Shown: positions 1 to 5,804, numbered from the stretch's first letter. The stretch is 9,075 nt of DNA from an uncultured Collinsella sp. (GCA_900550415.1 URSO01000073.1:1-9075), one strand, 5' to 3'. Program-made: numbers and translations. Notes: generated by a model from the letters alone, not told the origin.

Positions 1-3
1 GAC

Positions 4-48
4 GCAAAGAGGCTCCGCAGCGCGAAGCGCGATGCGGAGCCTCTTTGC
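4..48 (-). terminator. Long perfect stem-loop beyond groEL, probable (bidirectional) terminator
   Basis: A perfect 16-bp inverted repeat has arms at 4-19 (GCAAAGAGGCTCCGCA) and 33-48. The 13-base loop contains a further GCGC-GAA-GCGC mini-hairpin. The arms end in AAAG/CTTT, the usual A-tract/T-tract form of a two-way intrinsic terminator. No longer T run follows on either strand within view. It lies about 75 bases past the groEL stop, so it most likely ends the groES-groEL transcript, and perhaps also a gene entering from the left. The structure is seen directly; the terminator role is inferred. Confidence 0.7.
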
Positions 49-124
49 ATGTCCGAGGACGTTCCGGAGAGAAACCCCCGTCACGCCCCCGGATTCCCGG
101 TGGGAGTTCTAGACCTTGTCGGCC

Positions 125-1762
125 TTAGTACATACCGCCGCCCTGCTGACCAGCGGTAGCAGCAGCGATAGCGTCCTCAAGCTGAGTGTTCTTGGGCACG
201 TCGGAGACGGTGGCCTCGGTGATGAGGATCAGGCTGGCGACAGAAGCAGCGTTCTGCAGGGTGACGCGGCTGACCTTGACGGGGTCGAGGACGCCCATCT
301 CGATCATGTCGCCCCACTCGCCGTTGGCAGAGTTGAGACCCTGGCCGGCGGGCAGCTCGGCAACCTTGTCGACCACGACAGCACCCTCAAAGCCAGCATT
401 CTTGGCGATGGTGGCGACCGGAGCGGTCAGAGCCTTCTTGACGATGTCGACGCCGATCTTCTCCTCGGGGTCGTCGATCTCGACAGCGTCGAGCGCAGGA
501 GCAGCGTCCATGAAGGCGACGCCGCCGCCAGCGACAATGCCCTCCTCGACAGCAGCGCGGGTTGCCTGCAGGGCGTCCTCGACGCGATGCTTGATCTCCT
601 TGAGCTCGGACTCGGTAGCAGCGCCGACCTTGATGACGGCAACGCCACCGGAGAGCTTGGCCAGGCGCTCCTGGAGCTTCTCGCGGTCGAAGTCAGAGGT
701 GGTGTTCTCCATCTCACCCTTGATCTGAGCGATACGGGCGTCGATGGCCTCCTTAGAGCCAGCGCCGCCGACGACGACGGTGTTGTCCTTGGAGATGGTG
801 ACGGACTTAGCGGTACCGAGCATATCGGCGGTGATGTCAGCGACCTTCACGCCCAGCTCGTCCAGGGCAGCCTGGCCACCGGTGAGGACGGCAATGTCCT
901 CGAGGATGCGCTTGCGGCGATCGCCGTAGCCCGGGGCCTTGACGGCGCAGACGTTGAGGGCGCCACGGATCTTGTTGAGGACCAGGGTCGGCAGAGCCTC
1001 GCCGTCGATGTCCTCAGCGATGATGAGCAGGCCACGGCCAGCGCGCTGGACAGCCTCGAGAACGGGCATGATGTCCTGAACGCTGGAAATCTTCTGGTCA
1101 GTGATGAGGATGTACGGATCCTTCATCACGGCCTCCATGCGGTCGTTGTCCGTGACGAAGTAAGCGGAGACATAGCCCTTGTCGAACTGCATGCCCTCGA
1201 CGGTGTCGATGGTGATGTCGAACGTCTGGGAATCCTCGACGGTGATGACGCCGTCCTTGCCCACGACCTCCATGGCCTCGGCGATCTTCTCGCCGACCTC
1301 GGGGTCACCGGCGGAGATGGTACCGACGGAAGCAATCTGCTCCTTGGTCTCGACCGGCTTGGCCTGCTTCTTCATCTCGGCGACGGCGGCGTTGACGGCC
1401 TTGTCGATGCCGCGACGGATGGCCAGCGGGTTGGCGCCAGCGGCGACGTTGCGCAGGCCGTCGTTGACGATGGCCTGAGCGAGCAGGGTTGCGGTGGTGG
1501 TGCCGTCACCCACGGTGTCGTTGGTCTTGGTGGCAACCTCCTTCACCAGCTGAGCGCCCATGTTCTCGATGTTGTCCTCGAGCTCAATCTCCTTAGCGAC
1601 GGAAACGCCGTCGTTGGTGATGGTCGGGGCACCGAACGTGCGCTGCAGCGCAACGTAGCGGCCCTTGGGGCCCATGGTGACGGTAACGGCGTCGGCCAGG
1701 GTGTTGACGCCCTTGGCGAGCTTAGCGCGGGCATCGGTGTTGAACGTAATGTTCTTTGCCAT
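125..1762 (-). CDS. groEL: Chaperonin GroEL (Hsp60), 545 aa
   Basis: This is the 60-kDa chaperonin subunit, which forms the cytosolic double seven-membered ring that folds proteins with ATP and the GroES lid. The length is normal. The N-terminal equatorial domain has GPKGR (31-35), TITNDGVS with the conserved Asp at 51, and the ATP loop GDGTTT (85-90). The intermediate domain shows RVEDALQATRAAVEEG, carrying the catalytic Asp equivalent to E. coli D398, followed by AGGGVAF. The start at 1762 has GGAGG (plus-strand CCTCC 1773-1777) ten bases upstream. It lies 96 bases downstream of groES and is surely in the same operon. Two points are unusual: the usual VLD before FGAP reads ALQ (Gln40), and the C-terminus ends GQQGGGMY rather than in a long GGM repeat tail. 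The assignment is certain; whether the genome has a second groEL copy cannot be seen. Confidence 0.98.
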   Translation of the reverse strand: MAKNITFNTDARAKLAKGVNTLADAVTVTMGPKGRYVALQRTFGAPTITNDGVSVAKEIELEDNIENMGAQLVKEVATKTNDTVGDGTTTATLLAQAIVNDGLRNVAAGANPLAIRRGIDKAVNAAVAEMKKQAKPVETKEQIASVGTISAGDPEVGEKIAEAMEVVGKDGVITVEDSQTFDITIDTVEGMQFDKGYVSAYFVTDNDRMEAVMKDPYILITDQKISSVQDIMPVLEAVQRAGRGLLIIAEDIDGEALPTLVLNKIRGALNVCAVKAPGYGDRRKRILEDIAVLTGGQAALDELGVKVADITADMLGTAKSVTISKDNTVVVGGAGSKEAIDARIAQIKGEMENTTSDFDREKLQERLAKLSGGVAVIKVGAATESELKEIKHRVEDALQATRAAVEEGIVAGGGVAFMDAAPALDAVEIDDPEEKIGVDIVKKALTAPVATIAKNAGFEGAVVVDKVAELPAGQGLNSANGEWGDMIEMGVLDPVKVSRVTLQNAASVASLILITEATVSDVPKNTQLEDAIAAATAGQQGGGMY

Positions 1763-1772
1763 GGTAGGTAAT

Positions 1773-1777
1773 CCTCC
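1773..1777 (-). promoter_or_regulatory. Ribosome binding site of groEL
   Basis: Minus-strand GGAGG lies ten bases before the groEL ATG, within CTTTTGGAGGATTACC. It supports the start at 1762 and rules out the slightly longer frame reading through this area. Confidence 0.85.
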
Positions 1778-1792
1778 AAAAGAAATGTGACT

Positions 1793-1828
1793 CGCGTCGC
1801 CGCTTCCGAGTCCTATGCGGCGGACGCG
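1793..1828 (-). other. Stem-loop between groES and groEL
   Basis: In the 96-base intercistronic gap, CGCGTC (1793-1798) pairs with GACGCG (1823-1828), and GCCGC (1799-1803) pairs with GCGGC (1817-1821). One base (G1822 on the plus strand) bulges and the loop is 13 bases, giving 11 base pairs in all. The minus-strand RNA runs on as AGTCACATTTCTTTTGGAGG, so the hairpin ends about 15 bases before the groEL SD. No T run follows directly, so it is a poor terminator. It may stabilise or set a processing end on the groEL part of the mRNA; that role is inferred. Confidence 0.55.
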
Positions 1829-1858
1829 TTCAAAGACGAATCAGAGATTCTGACGAGA

Positions 1859-2152
1859 CTAGGCCTCGACGACGGCGTAGATGTCGTCGGCGCGCATCAG
1901 CAGATACTTCTCGCCGTCGACCTTGACCTCGTTGCCGCCGAACTTACCGTAGATGACAACGTCGCCGACCTGAACGTCCATAGGGATGCGCTCGCCCTTG
2001 TCGTTGACCTTACCGGCGCCAACGGCAACGATGGTGCCGCGCTGCGGCTTCTCCTGAGCGTTGCTGGCGATATACAGGCCAGAAGCGGTCTTCTGCTCGG
2101 CCTCGTCGGGCTTGACCAGAACACGATCTGCAAGCGGCTTCAAAGACGACAT
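1859..2152 (-). CDS. groES: Co-chaperonin GroES (Hsp10), 97 aa
   Basis: This is the 10-kDa co-chaperonin, whose heptamer caps the GroEL ring through a mobile loop. The length is typical. It starts MSSLKPLADRVLVKP, followed by the mobile loop at about residues 17-35, then EKPQRGTIVAVG and the C-terminal beta-barrel strands GDVVIYGKFGGNEVK and LLMRADDIYAVVE. The start at 2152 has minus-strand AAGGAGG eight bases upstream. It is the first gene of the groES-groEL operon. The loop reads GLYIASNAQEKP. The hydrophobic triplet that contacts GroEL (IVL in E. coli) is LYI, and the usual Pro-Asp after it is Ala-Ser. It is otherwise ordinary. Confidence 0.97.
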   Translation of the reverse strand: MSSLKPLADRVLVKPDEAEQKTASGLYIASNAQEKPQRGTIVAVGAGKVNDKGERIPMDVQVGDVVIYGKFGGNEVKVDGEKYLLMRADDIYAVVEA

Positions 2153-2160
2153 GCTTGTCT

Positions 2161-2167
2161 CCTCCTT
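2161..2167 (-). promoter_or_regulatory. Ribosome binding site of groES
   Basis: Minus-strand AAGGAGG (plus-strand CCTCCTT) lies eight bases before the groES ATG at 2152. It is a strong site that fixes the start. Confidence 0.85.
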
Positions 2168-2174
2168 TTTGGGC

Positions 2175-2193
2175 CGCGTGGTTATGCCACGCG
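2175..2193 (-). promoter_or_regulatory. Hairpin in the groES leader just upstream of the SD
   Basis: CGCGTGG (2175-2181) and CCACGCG (2187-2193) form a perfect 7-bp stem with a 5-base loop. It ends seven bases before the groES Shine-Dalgarno sequence on the mRNA side. The SD itself is not inside the stem, so this is not a simple RNA thermometer. It could be a 5' stabilising hairpin or a DNA operator. The dyad is plain to see; its function is unknown. Confidence 0.45.
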
Positions 2194-2224
2194 AATTAAC
2201 CCTTTTTGTTTGCGTACGCGTTGA

Positions 2225-2280
2225 ATGGTACCCACGAATGGCGGGTTATACAACACAGAGTCAAAAAATCTTATTTTTTG
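2225..2280 (-). promoter_or_regulatory. Probable promoter region of groES-groEL (elements uncertain)
   Basis: This AT-rich stretch holds several promoter-like hexamers on the minus strand, but no clean pair. TTGACT (2264-2259) has no good -10 at 16-18 bases. TATAAC (2250-2245) is only eight bases from it. TTGTAT (2253-2248) and TACCAT (2230-2225) are 17 bases apart and are the best-spaced pair. A perfect A/T-rich dyad, CAAAAAAT-CTT-ATTTTTTG, covers 2262-2280. I found no CIRCE (TTAGCACTC-N9-GAGTGCTAA) and no HAIR (CTTGAGT-N7-ACTCAAG) sequence. Only one AGTCAAA, a CtsR-like half site, is present (2259-2265). Confidence 0.35.
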
Positions 2281-2365
2281 GCACTTAGATTTTCTGAATG
2301 CCGGGGGATAACTTATGCTCGGCCCCAAGGCGGACCGGAAAGCATGAAGTTTTAGCGCGGCAACT

Positions 2366-2393
2366 TTGTGAATCAGCTTCTCAAGACTACAAT
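2366..2393 (+). promoter_or_regulatory. Candidate promoter with internal dyad, ahead of the His/Cys protein
   Basis: TTGTGA (2366-2371) and TACAAT (2388-2393) are 16 bases apart, a fair sigma-70 type pair. Transcription would start near 2400 and give a leader of about 36 bases. An imperfect dyad, TTGTGAA-N5-TTCTCAA (2366-2384, 6 of 7 positions paired), overlaps the -35 and spacer, where a repressor could bind. No known metal-repressor box was recognised in it. Confidence 0.4.
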
Positions 2394-2435
2394 CCTCCAG
2401 ATGAAATATGCCCAGATGAGAGGAAGGGAGGGCAG

Positions 2436-2804
2436 ATGACTGATGAGCTGAGCACCTCGGCATGGCGAGATATAGCACCGAATCGCGATGCACGCGACTC
2501 CATGCCGCCCGTTCGCACTCGCCTGCTCGCCCTGGCTCTCGTCTTCGCCCTTCTCGCGGTAACCATCCTCTCCCCCATCGCAGCCGCCCATGAGTTGCAT
2601 CATGACTGCACCGGCGCGGGCTGCACCATCTGCGCCGAGCTCGCCGGCAATCTGTCGATCGCCCGTGGCGGTGACACCGTCCCCGTGGGCGCGACATCGT
2701 TCATCATCCTCTTGCTGATCTCCGCCCTAGCCGTCATCGGCACCGAGCGATCTTCATATGCCCCGGTCACCCTATTATCCCTCAGGGTCCGCCTGGACGA
2801 TTAG
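2436..2804 (+). CDS. Small membrane/exported protein with His/Cys cluster, 122 aa, function unknown
   Basis: I do not recognise a named gene. A polar N-terminus of about 28 residues is followed by a hydrophobic segment (about 29-50, TRLLALALVFALLAV...PIAA). Next comes the extracytoplasmic cluster HELHHDCTGAGCTIC (52-66; His52, 55, 56 and Cys58, 63, 66), then a polar stretch and a second hydrophobic segment (about 87-102, FIILLLISALAVIG). Small exported proteins with a similar H..HDCxGxxCxIC pattern occur in Firmicutes, as I recall near metal-uptake genes. The cluster suggests metal binding or redox activity at the membrane surface, but this is inferred. The start at 2436 is chosen because AGGAAGGGAGGG (2421-2432) precedes it; the upstream ATG at 2298 in the same frame has no SD and lies before the likely promoter. 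A broken metal-binding lipoprotein gene follows. Confidence 0.75.
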   Translation: MTDELSTSAWRDIAPNRDARDSMPPVRTRLLALALVFALLAVTILSPIAAAHELHHDCTGAGCTICAELAGNLSIARGGDTVPVGATSFIILLLISALAVIGTERSSYAPVTLLSLRVRLDD

Positions 2805-2855
2805 CGGCTCCCAATTGAATCAAATAGCTACCGCGTGCCACAGCGGCATCGCCTT

Positions 2856-2885
2856 CGGCCGTCGGCACCCCGACGCAGCCGTTTT
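2856..2885 (+). terminator. GC hairpin with short T run after the His/Cys protein gene
   Basis: CGTCGG-CACC-CCGACG (2860-2875) is extended outward by CGGC (2856-2859) and GCCG (2878-2881) with a two-base bulge, then TTTT (2882-2885). The shape is that of an intrinsic terminator, or an attenuator reducing read-through into the next gene, whose SD starts only seven bases later. The T run is short. Confidence 0.45.
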
Positions 2886-2902
2886 CAATTCAGGAGCAAT
2901 CT

Positions 2903-3138
2903 ATGGACAACCGAATCTACCGTCGCCATCCCAAGCGGCGTCCTATTCGTCACCGTGGCCCCATGGCGGCGGCATATATGCCCCTTTTAAGTGCGGTCTT
3001 TGCTCTCGCCGCTTCTGACGACAATGCGTCCAGCTCGACCCCGTCGAGGGGCTCACTGACAAACAGCTTAAAGCCGGCGAGGATTACCCACCCATCATGA
3101 ACGACAACCTGGAGAAGCTCGTGAAGACGCTGAACTAG
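2903..3138 (+). pseudogene. Remnant of a metal ABC-transporter substrate-binding lipoprotein (ZnuA-like), internally deleted and out of frame
   Basis: AGGAG (2892-2896) stands six bases before ATG 2903. The frame opens with a basic stretch (MDNRIYRRHPKRRPIRHRG) and a hydrophobic segment ending LLSAVFALAAS, which is a signal peptide. After about 3016 this frame turns to low-complexity residues and stops at 3100. From 3019, a different frame reads CVQLDPVEGLTDKQLKAGED and ends MNDNLEKLVKTLN with a stop at 3136-3138. That resembles the C-terminus of ZnuA/AdcA-type (cluster A-I) zinc or manganese binding proteins, which commonly end LdP.eGLT...GxdY...M..NL..L..aL. Such proteins are about 300 residues, so some 240 codons of the metal-binding core appear to be lost and the two ends sit in different frames. 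The family call rests on this short tail, remembered and not searched. A new 65-residue gene at 2903-3100 is the alternative. Confidence 0.6.
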
Positions 3139-3156
3139 GAGTAAGGAACAGAGACG

Positions 3157-5220
3157 ATGAAGATGAGCGTGAAGCATCTGAAAAGCTGGATGACCGACCA
3201 TCCCTACCCCCGTACGCTGGCAACGATCGGCGGCGCATCGATATGCTCGATGCTCGCCCTCGAGCTGCCCTCCAACCATGAACTATGGAAGATGCAGCCC
3301 GGACCGGCACTTTTGGAGCTTTTGCTCATCTTCTGCTTCTTGTGCCTGTTGTTCTATCTGCCGCACCGCCGTAAGACCCCCGCAATCGTTGGCATCGTTG
3401 CGTTCGCCAGCATCGGTATCGCCGAGTACTTCGTAATCACGTTCAAATCGATGCCCATCCAACCCGGAGACCTGTTCGCCCTCTCGACCGCTGCGACGGT
3501 CGCCGGCAGCTACACCTATGAGCTCAGCACTTTCTGCTTCATGGGGCTTGCCGCCGCGGCCTTGGGAATCGCGCTTATCGTCCTCATTCCGCATGATGCA
3601 TGTGGGCGACCGCCGCACCGCGCATCGGAAACGTCCCCCGAGCCCATCGACCATACGATGTCTGCGTCCTTGAAATCGAAGGACCCAAAGGCGTCTCCGG
3701 CAACCGAGGGGACATCGACAGCGCCGAGGGAGCATCCAGTCGCAACCAAATCCAAACTCCCCCTCTCCGTCGACCGTCGTACCGCACTTGTTGCCGGAGC
3801 CGTGCTGGGGGCGCAGACCTTCATCAGCTATTACGACACCTTGGGCATCAAGCTTCATACCTGGAAGCCCCTCGAGAGCTATTACAGTCAGGGGTTTCTC
3901 CCCACCTTCATTTCGAGCGCGCAAAAAATGGTGCCGCCTAAACCCAAGCACTACAAGAGCGGTGAGGCCTCGGCGATCATCAAGCGCCTTGCCGCGCGCT
4001 GGAACGCGGGCACGAACGGCATCGCCGACCCCTCCCGTGCCGCTGCCGTCGAACAGTTTGACCAGCTCAAGCCCTCAGTCATCTGCATCATGAACGAGTC
4101 CTTCGCCGACCTTTCAATCTTTAACGAACTGGGCTGCGGCTATAAGGGGCCCGAGCGCTTCAAAGCCATCGACAACGCGCTTCTGCAGGGAGTGAGCTAC
4201 ATGAGCGCCTTCGGTGCCGGCACCTGTAACAGCGAGTTCGAGTTCTTAACCGGACACTCCATGGCATTCCTGGGCGCTGGCGTCTACCCGTTCATGACCT
4301 ACAACCTGGCCCCGAGCGAGAACCTCGCCCGTCAGTTCAAGAGACTCGGCTATCGCACCGTGGCCATGCACCCCAACCACGCCACCAACTGGAATCGCGA
4401 GAACGTCTTCGCGGACATGGGATTCGACGAGTTCCTCTCGATCGAGGACTTCGCCGGCGCACCCGAGCTCTGCCGCAAGGTCACCGACGCCGCCACCTAC
4501 GACAAGTGCCTCGAGGTACTAAAGCAGAGCGACCAGCCGATCTTCATCCACGACGTGACGATGCAAAACCACTCCGCCTATGACACGGGCTTGGTGCCCA
4601 CCGACCAGCAACTGCACCTTGCCGTCGAAGGTGTGTCCGACAAGGTTATCACCTGGACCAATGAATACTGCTCGCTCATGGAAGCGTCCGATGCCGCCTT
4701 CGCCGCCTTCCTGGAAAAGCTGCGTGATCTCGACCGCCCCGTCGTCGTGGTGATGTACGGCGACCACCAGCCGTTCTTCACCGACCGCTACAACGACCTC
4801 TACTTTACCGATGAGGACGATGCCACCCATACCGAGCGCATCTGGCAGACACGCTATGTGGTCTGGGCGAACTACGATGTCGCCGGCAACGCACAAACGA
4901 GTGGGGAACTCAACACAAGCATCAATAACGTCGGTGCACTCGCACTCAATGCCATCGGTGCCCCGCTCACCGCCTACCAACGCGCACGCTTGCAAAACCG
5001 AGCGCACATGCCGGCGATAAACGTGGTGGGGGCGCAGGATGCGCACGGCGTTTGGTATACAGCCGAGGCCAAGAACGTTCCCGCCAAGACCGCTAATGCG
5101 CGCGATCGCCTGGACCGCATGCAATATCGTAAGCTCTTCGACCACGAAGGCTCGGTCTTTGCCACCCATAAGCAGGCGGCCGCCAACGAAACCGACCCCA
5201 ACGCAGCTCCGGGAGCCTAG
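3157..5220 (+). CDS. LTA synthase family protein (LtaS-type phosphoglycerol transferase), 687 aa
   Basis: This is a membrane enzyme that moves glycerol-phosphate units from phosphatidylglycerol onto a lipid-anchored polymer (lipoteichoic acid or a related glycopolymer) on the outer face of the membrane. Hydrophobic segments lie at about 19-37, 48-68, 74-96, 125-146 and 208-224, followed by a sulfatase/alkaline-phosphatase-fold domain. The active-site pattern of LtaS is complete: Glu314 in IMNESFADLS, nucleophile Thr356 in GAGTCNSEF, His405 and Arg414 in AMHPNHATNWNRE, His472 in MQNHSAY, and Asp536-His537 in MYGDHQPFF. The start at 3157 has TAAGGA upstream; ATG 3163 is too far from it. The gene begins 18 bases after the stop of the preceding remnant, so the two were probably co-transcribed. 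A polar, Ser/Thr/Pro-rich stretch of about 60 residues between the fourth and fifth hydrophobic segments is longer than I expect for LtaS. The exact polymer made is unknown. Confidence 0.9.
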   Translation: MKMSVKHLKSWMTDHPYPRTLATIGGASICSMLALELPSNHELWKMQPGPALLELLLIFCFLCLLFYLPHRRKTPAIVGIVAFASIGIAEYFVITFKSMPIQPGDLFALSTAATVAGSYTYELSTFCFMGLAAAALGIALIVLIPHDACGRPPHRASETSPEPIDHTMSASLKSKDPKASPATEGTSTAPREHPVATKSKLPLSVDRRTALVAGAVLGAQTFISYYDTLGIKLHTWKPLESYYSQGFLPTFISSAQKMVPPKPKHYKSGEASAIIKRLAARWNAGTNGIADPSRAAAVEQFDQLKPSVICIMNESFADLSIFNELGCGYKGPERFKAIDNALLQGVSYMSAFGAGTCNSEFEFLTGHSMAFLGAGVYPFMTYNLAPSENLARQFKRLGYRTVAMHPNHATNWNRENVFADMGFDEFLSIEDFAGAPELCRKVTDAATYDKCLEVLKQSDQPIFIHDVTMQNHSAYDTGLVPTDQQLHLAVEGVSDKVITWTNEYCSLMEASDAAFAAFLEKLRDLDRPVVVVMYGDHQPFFTDRYNDLYFTDEDDATHTERIWQTRYVVWANYDVAGNAQTSGELNTSINNVGALALNAIGAPLTAYQRARLQNRAHMPAINVVGAQDAHGVWYTAEAKNVPAKTANARDRLDRMQYRKLFDHEGSVFATHKQAAANETDPNAAPGA

Positions 5221-5318
5221 GGTTGACCAATCTCGGGCCCGGTATTCAGAAAAGTCAGTGCAGCAAAATGGCGATGCGGACAGCGACTTGGGCATGGTTT
5301 TCGCCGCTCGCACGGGTC

Positions 5319-5362
5319 CCCTGGGGAGCAGCGTGCATTTTTGGGAGTTTTCAGCAGGCCAG
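5319..5362 (-). repeat. Copy of short motif GCTGAAAACTCC-N7-GCACG
   Basis: Read on the minus strand, this stretch gives GCTGAAAACTCCCAAAAA, then TGCACG and, a little further, CCCAGGGG. The 5541-5580 copy reads GCTGAATACTCCGTTTTTTG, then CACGG and CCCAGG. The order and spacing of GCTGAAWACTCC, an A or T tract, GCACG and CCAGG are shared, though the tract is A in one copy and T in the other. It is in the opposite orientation to the second copy. Confidence 0.5.
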
Positions 5363-5521
5363 GACGGCTGCATACGCGCCGGACAAACCATATTGCTCCC
5401 AAGGATGCCTTCGACCGGCGATTTGAGTCGGCAGACAAACCCCGTCAGGACAAAAAGGCATGCTTCGCGCCACACCGGACCGCAAAATAACGTCGAGCTC
5501 CGCGATGTTACCTGACTGTAG

Positions 5522-5566
5522 CGGCACCGGCGGGGCTTGCGGTGCTGAATACTCCGTTTTTTGCAC
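5522..5566 (+). terminator. Hairpin followed at a distance by T6, weak terminator candidate
   Basis: CGGCACCG (5522-5529) pairs with CGGTGCTG (5540-5547) through a 10-base loop, with one G-U pair. A run of six T (5557-5562) follows after nine bases, further than usual for an intrinsic terminator. It could end the LTA synthase transcript. The right arm overlaps the start of the repeat element at 5541. Confidence 0.3.
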
Positions 5567-5648
5567 GGCCCAGGCGGGGGTACATCAGGACCAGAAAAAT
5601 CAATCCAACCTTTTTATGCAATCTGCAATGGGAAGTATTCAAAACACC
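5541..5648. repeat. ~108-bp element with imperfect terminal inverted repeats
   Basis: The left end reads GGTGCTGAATACTCC (5541-5555). The right end, read on the minus strand, is GGTGTTTTGAATACTTCCC (5648-5630). They share GGTG, TGAATACT and CC, differing by a 2-base insertion and one extra T. Both are followed inward by GCA after 4-7 bases. Facing ends of this kind with no coding frame between them resemble a miniature inverted-repeat or REP-like intergenic element. No clear target-site duplication was found. Confidence 0.45.
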
Positions 5649-5678
5649 AAGAGACAGCATTACTGACGTCCAAATTGA

Positions 5679-5708
5679 GCGCGGGGCAGCGGCGCCTCCG
5701 CCCCGCGC
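5679..5708. other. GC-rich stem-loop, possible second terminator
   Basis: GCGCGGGGC (5679-5687) and GCCCCGCGC (5700-5708) form a perfect 9-bp stem with a 12-base loop. On the minus strand it is followed by TCAATTTGG, a weak T-rich tail; on the plus strand no T tract follows. It could back up the amidohydrolase terminator at 5757-5804. Confidence 0.45.
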
Positions 5709-5750
5709 CCAAATCAAGCAGAGCGGGGGCGCTCCTAACGGACCCCATAG

Positions 5751-5804
5751 GCAAACAAACGCAGCTCGAGCGCCATCCCAGAATAGGCTGCCCGAGCCGC
5801 GTTT
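5751..5804 (-). terminator. Intrinsic terminator of the amidohydrolase gene
   Basis: On the minus strand AAACGCGGCTCG (5804-5793) pairs with CGAGCTGCGTTT (5768-5757), 12 base pairs with one G-U, across a 24-base loop. TTTGTTTGC continues over 5759-5751. It begins about 18 bases past the amidohydrolase stop, the expected place and direction. Confidence 0.65.

Noticed and set aside
116..1771. Uninterrupted 551-codon plus-strand frame opposite groEL
   Set aside because: It mirrors groEL codon for codon, has Asp/Gly/Leu/Val-heavy composition without domains, and lacks a ribosome binding site. Long antisense frames are expected opposite GC-rich genes with strong codon bias.
2259..2265. CtsR operator upstream of groES
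   Set aside because: Only a single AGTCAAA heptamer is present; the second direct repeat at the required spacing is missing.
2298..2435. 46-residue N-terminal extension of the His/Cys protein
   Set aside because: No SD at ATG 2298, and the likely promoter -10 at 2388-2393 lies downstream of it. ATG 2436 has a purine-rich SD.
2814..2890. AATTGAA...TTCAATT inverted repeat around the GC hairpin
   Set aside because: Seven A/T-rich bases 63 bases apart are easily due to chance.
5341..5402. TTGGGAG...CTCCCAA pair as ends of a second small element
   Set aside because: Only seven bases match and the flanks do not extend the match, so I count only the motif copy at 5319-5362.
4519..5475. 318-residue minus-strand frame opposite the LTA synthase
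   Set aside because: It is antisense to clear active-site motifs of LtaS, with no SD and no recognisable domain.
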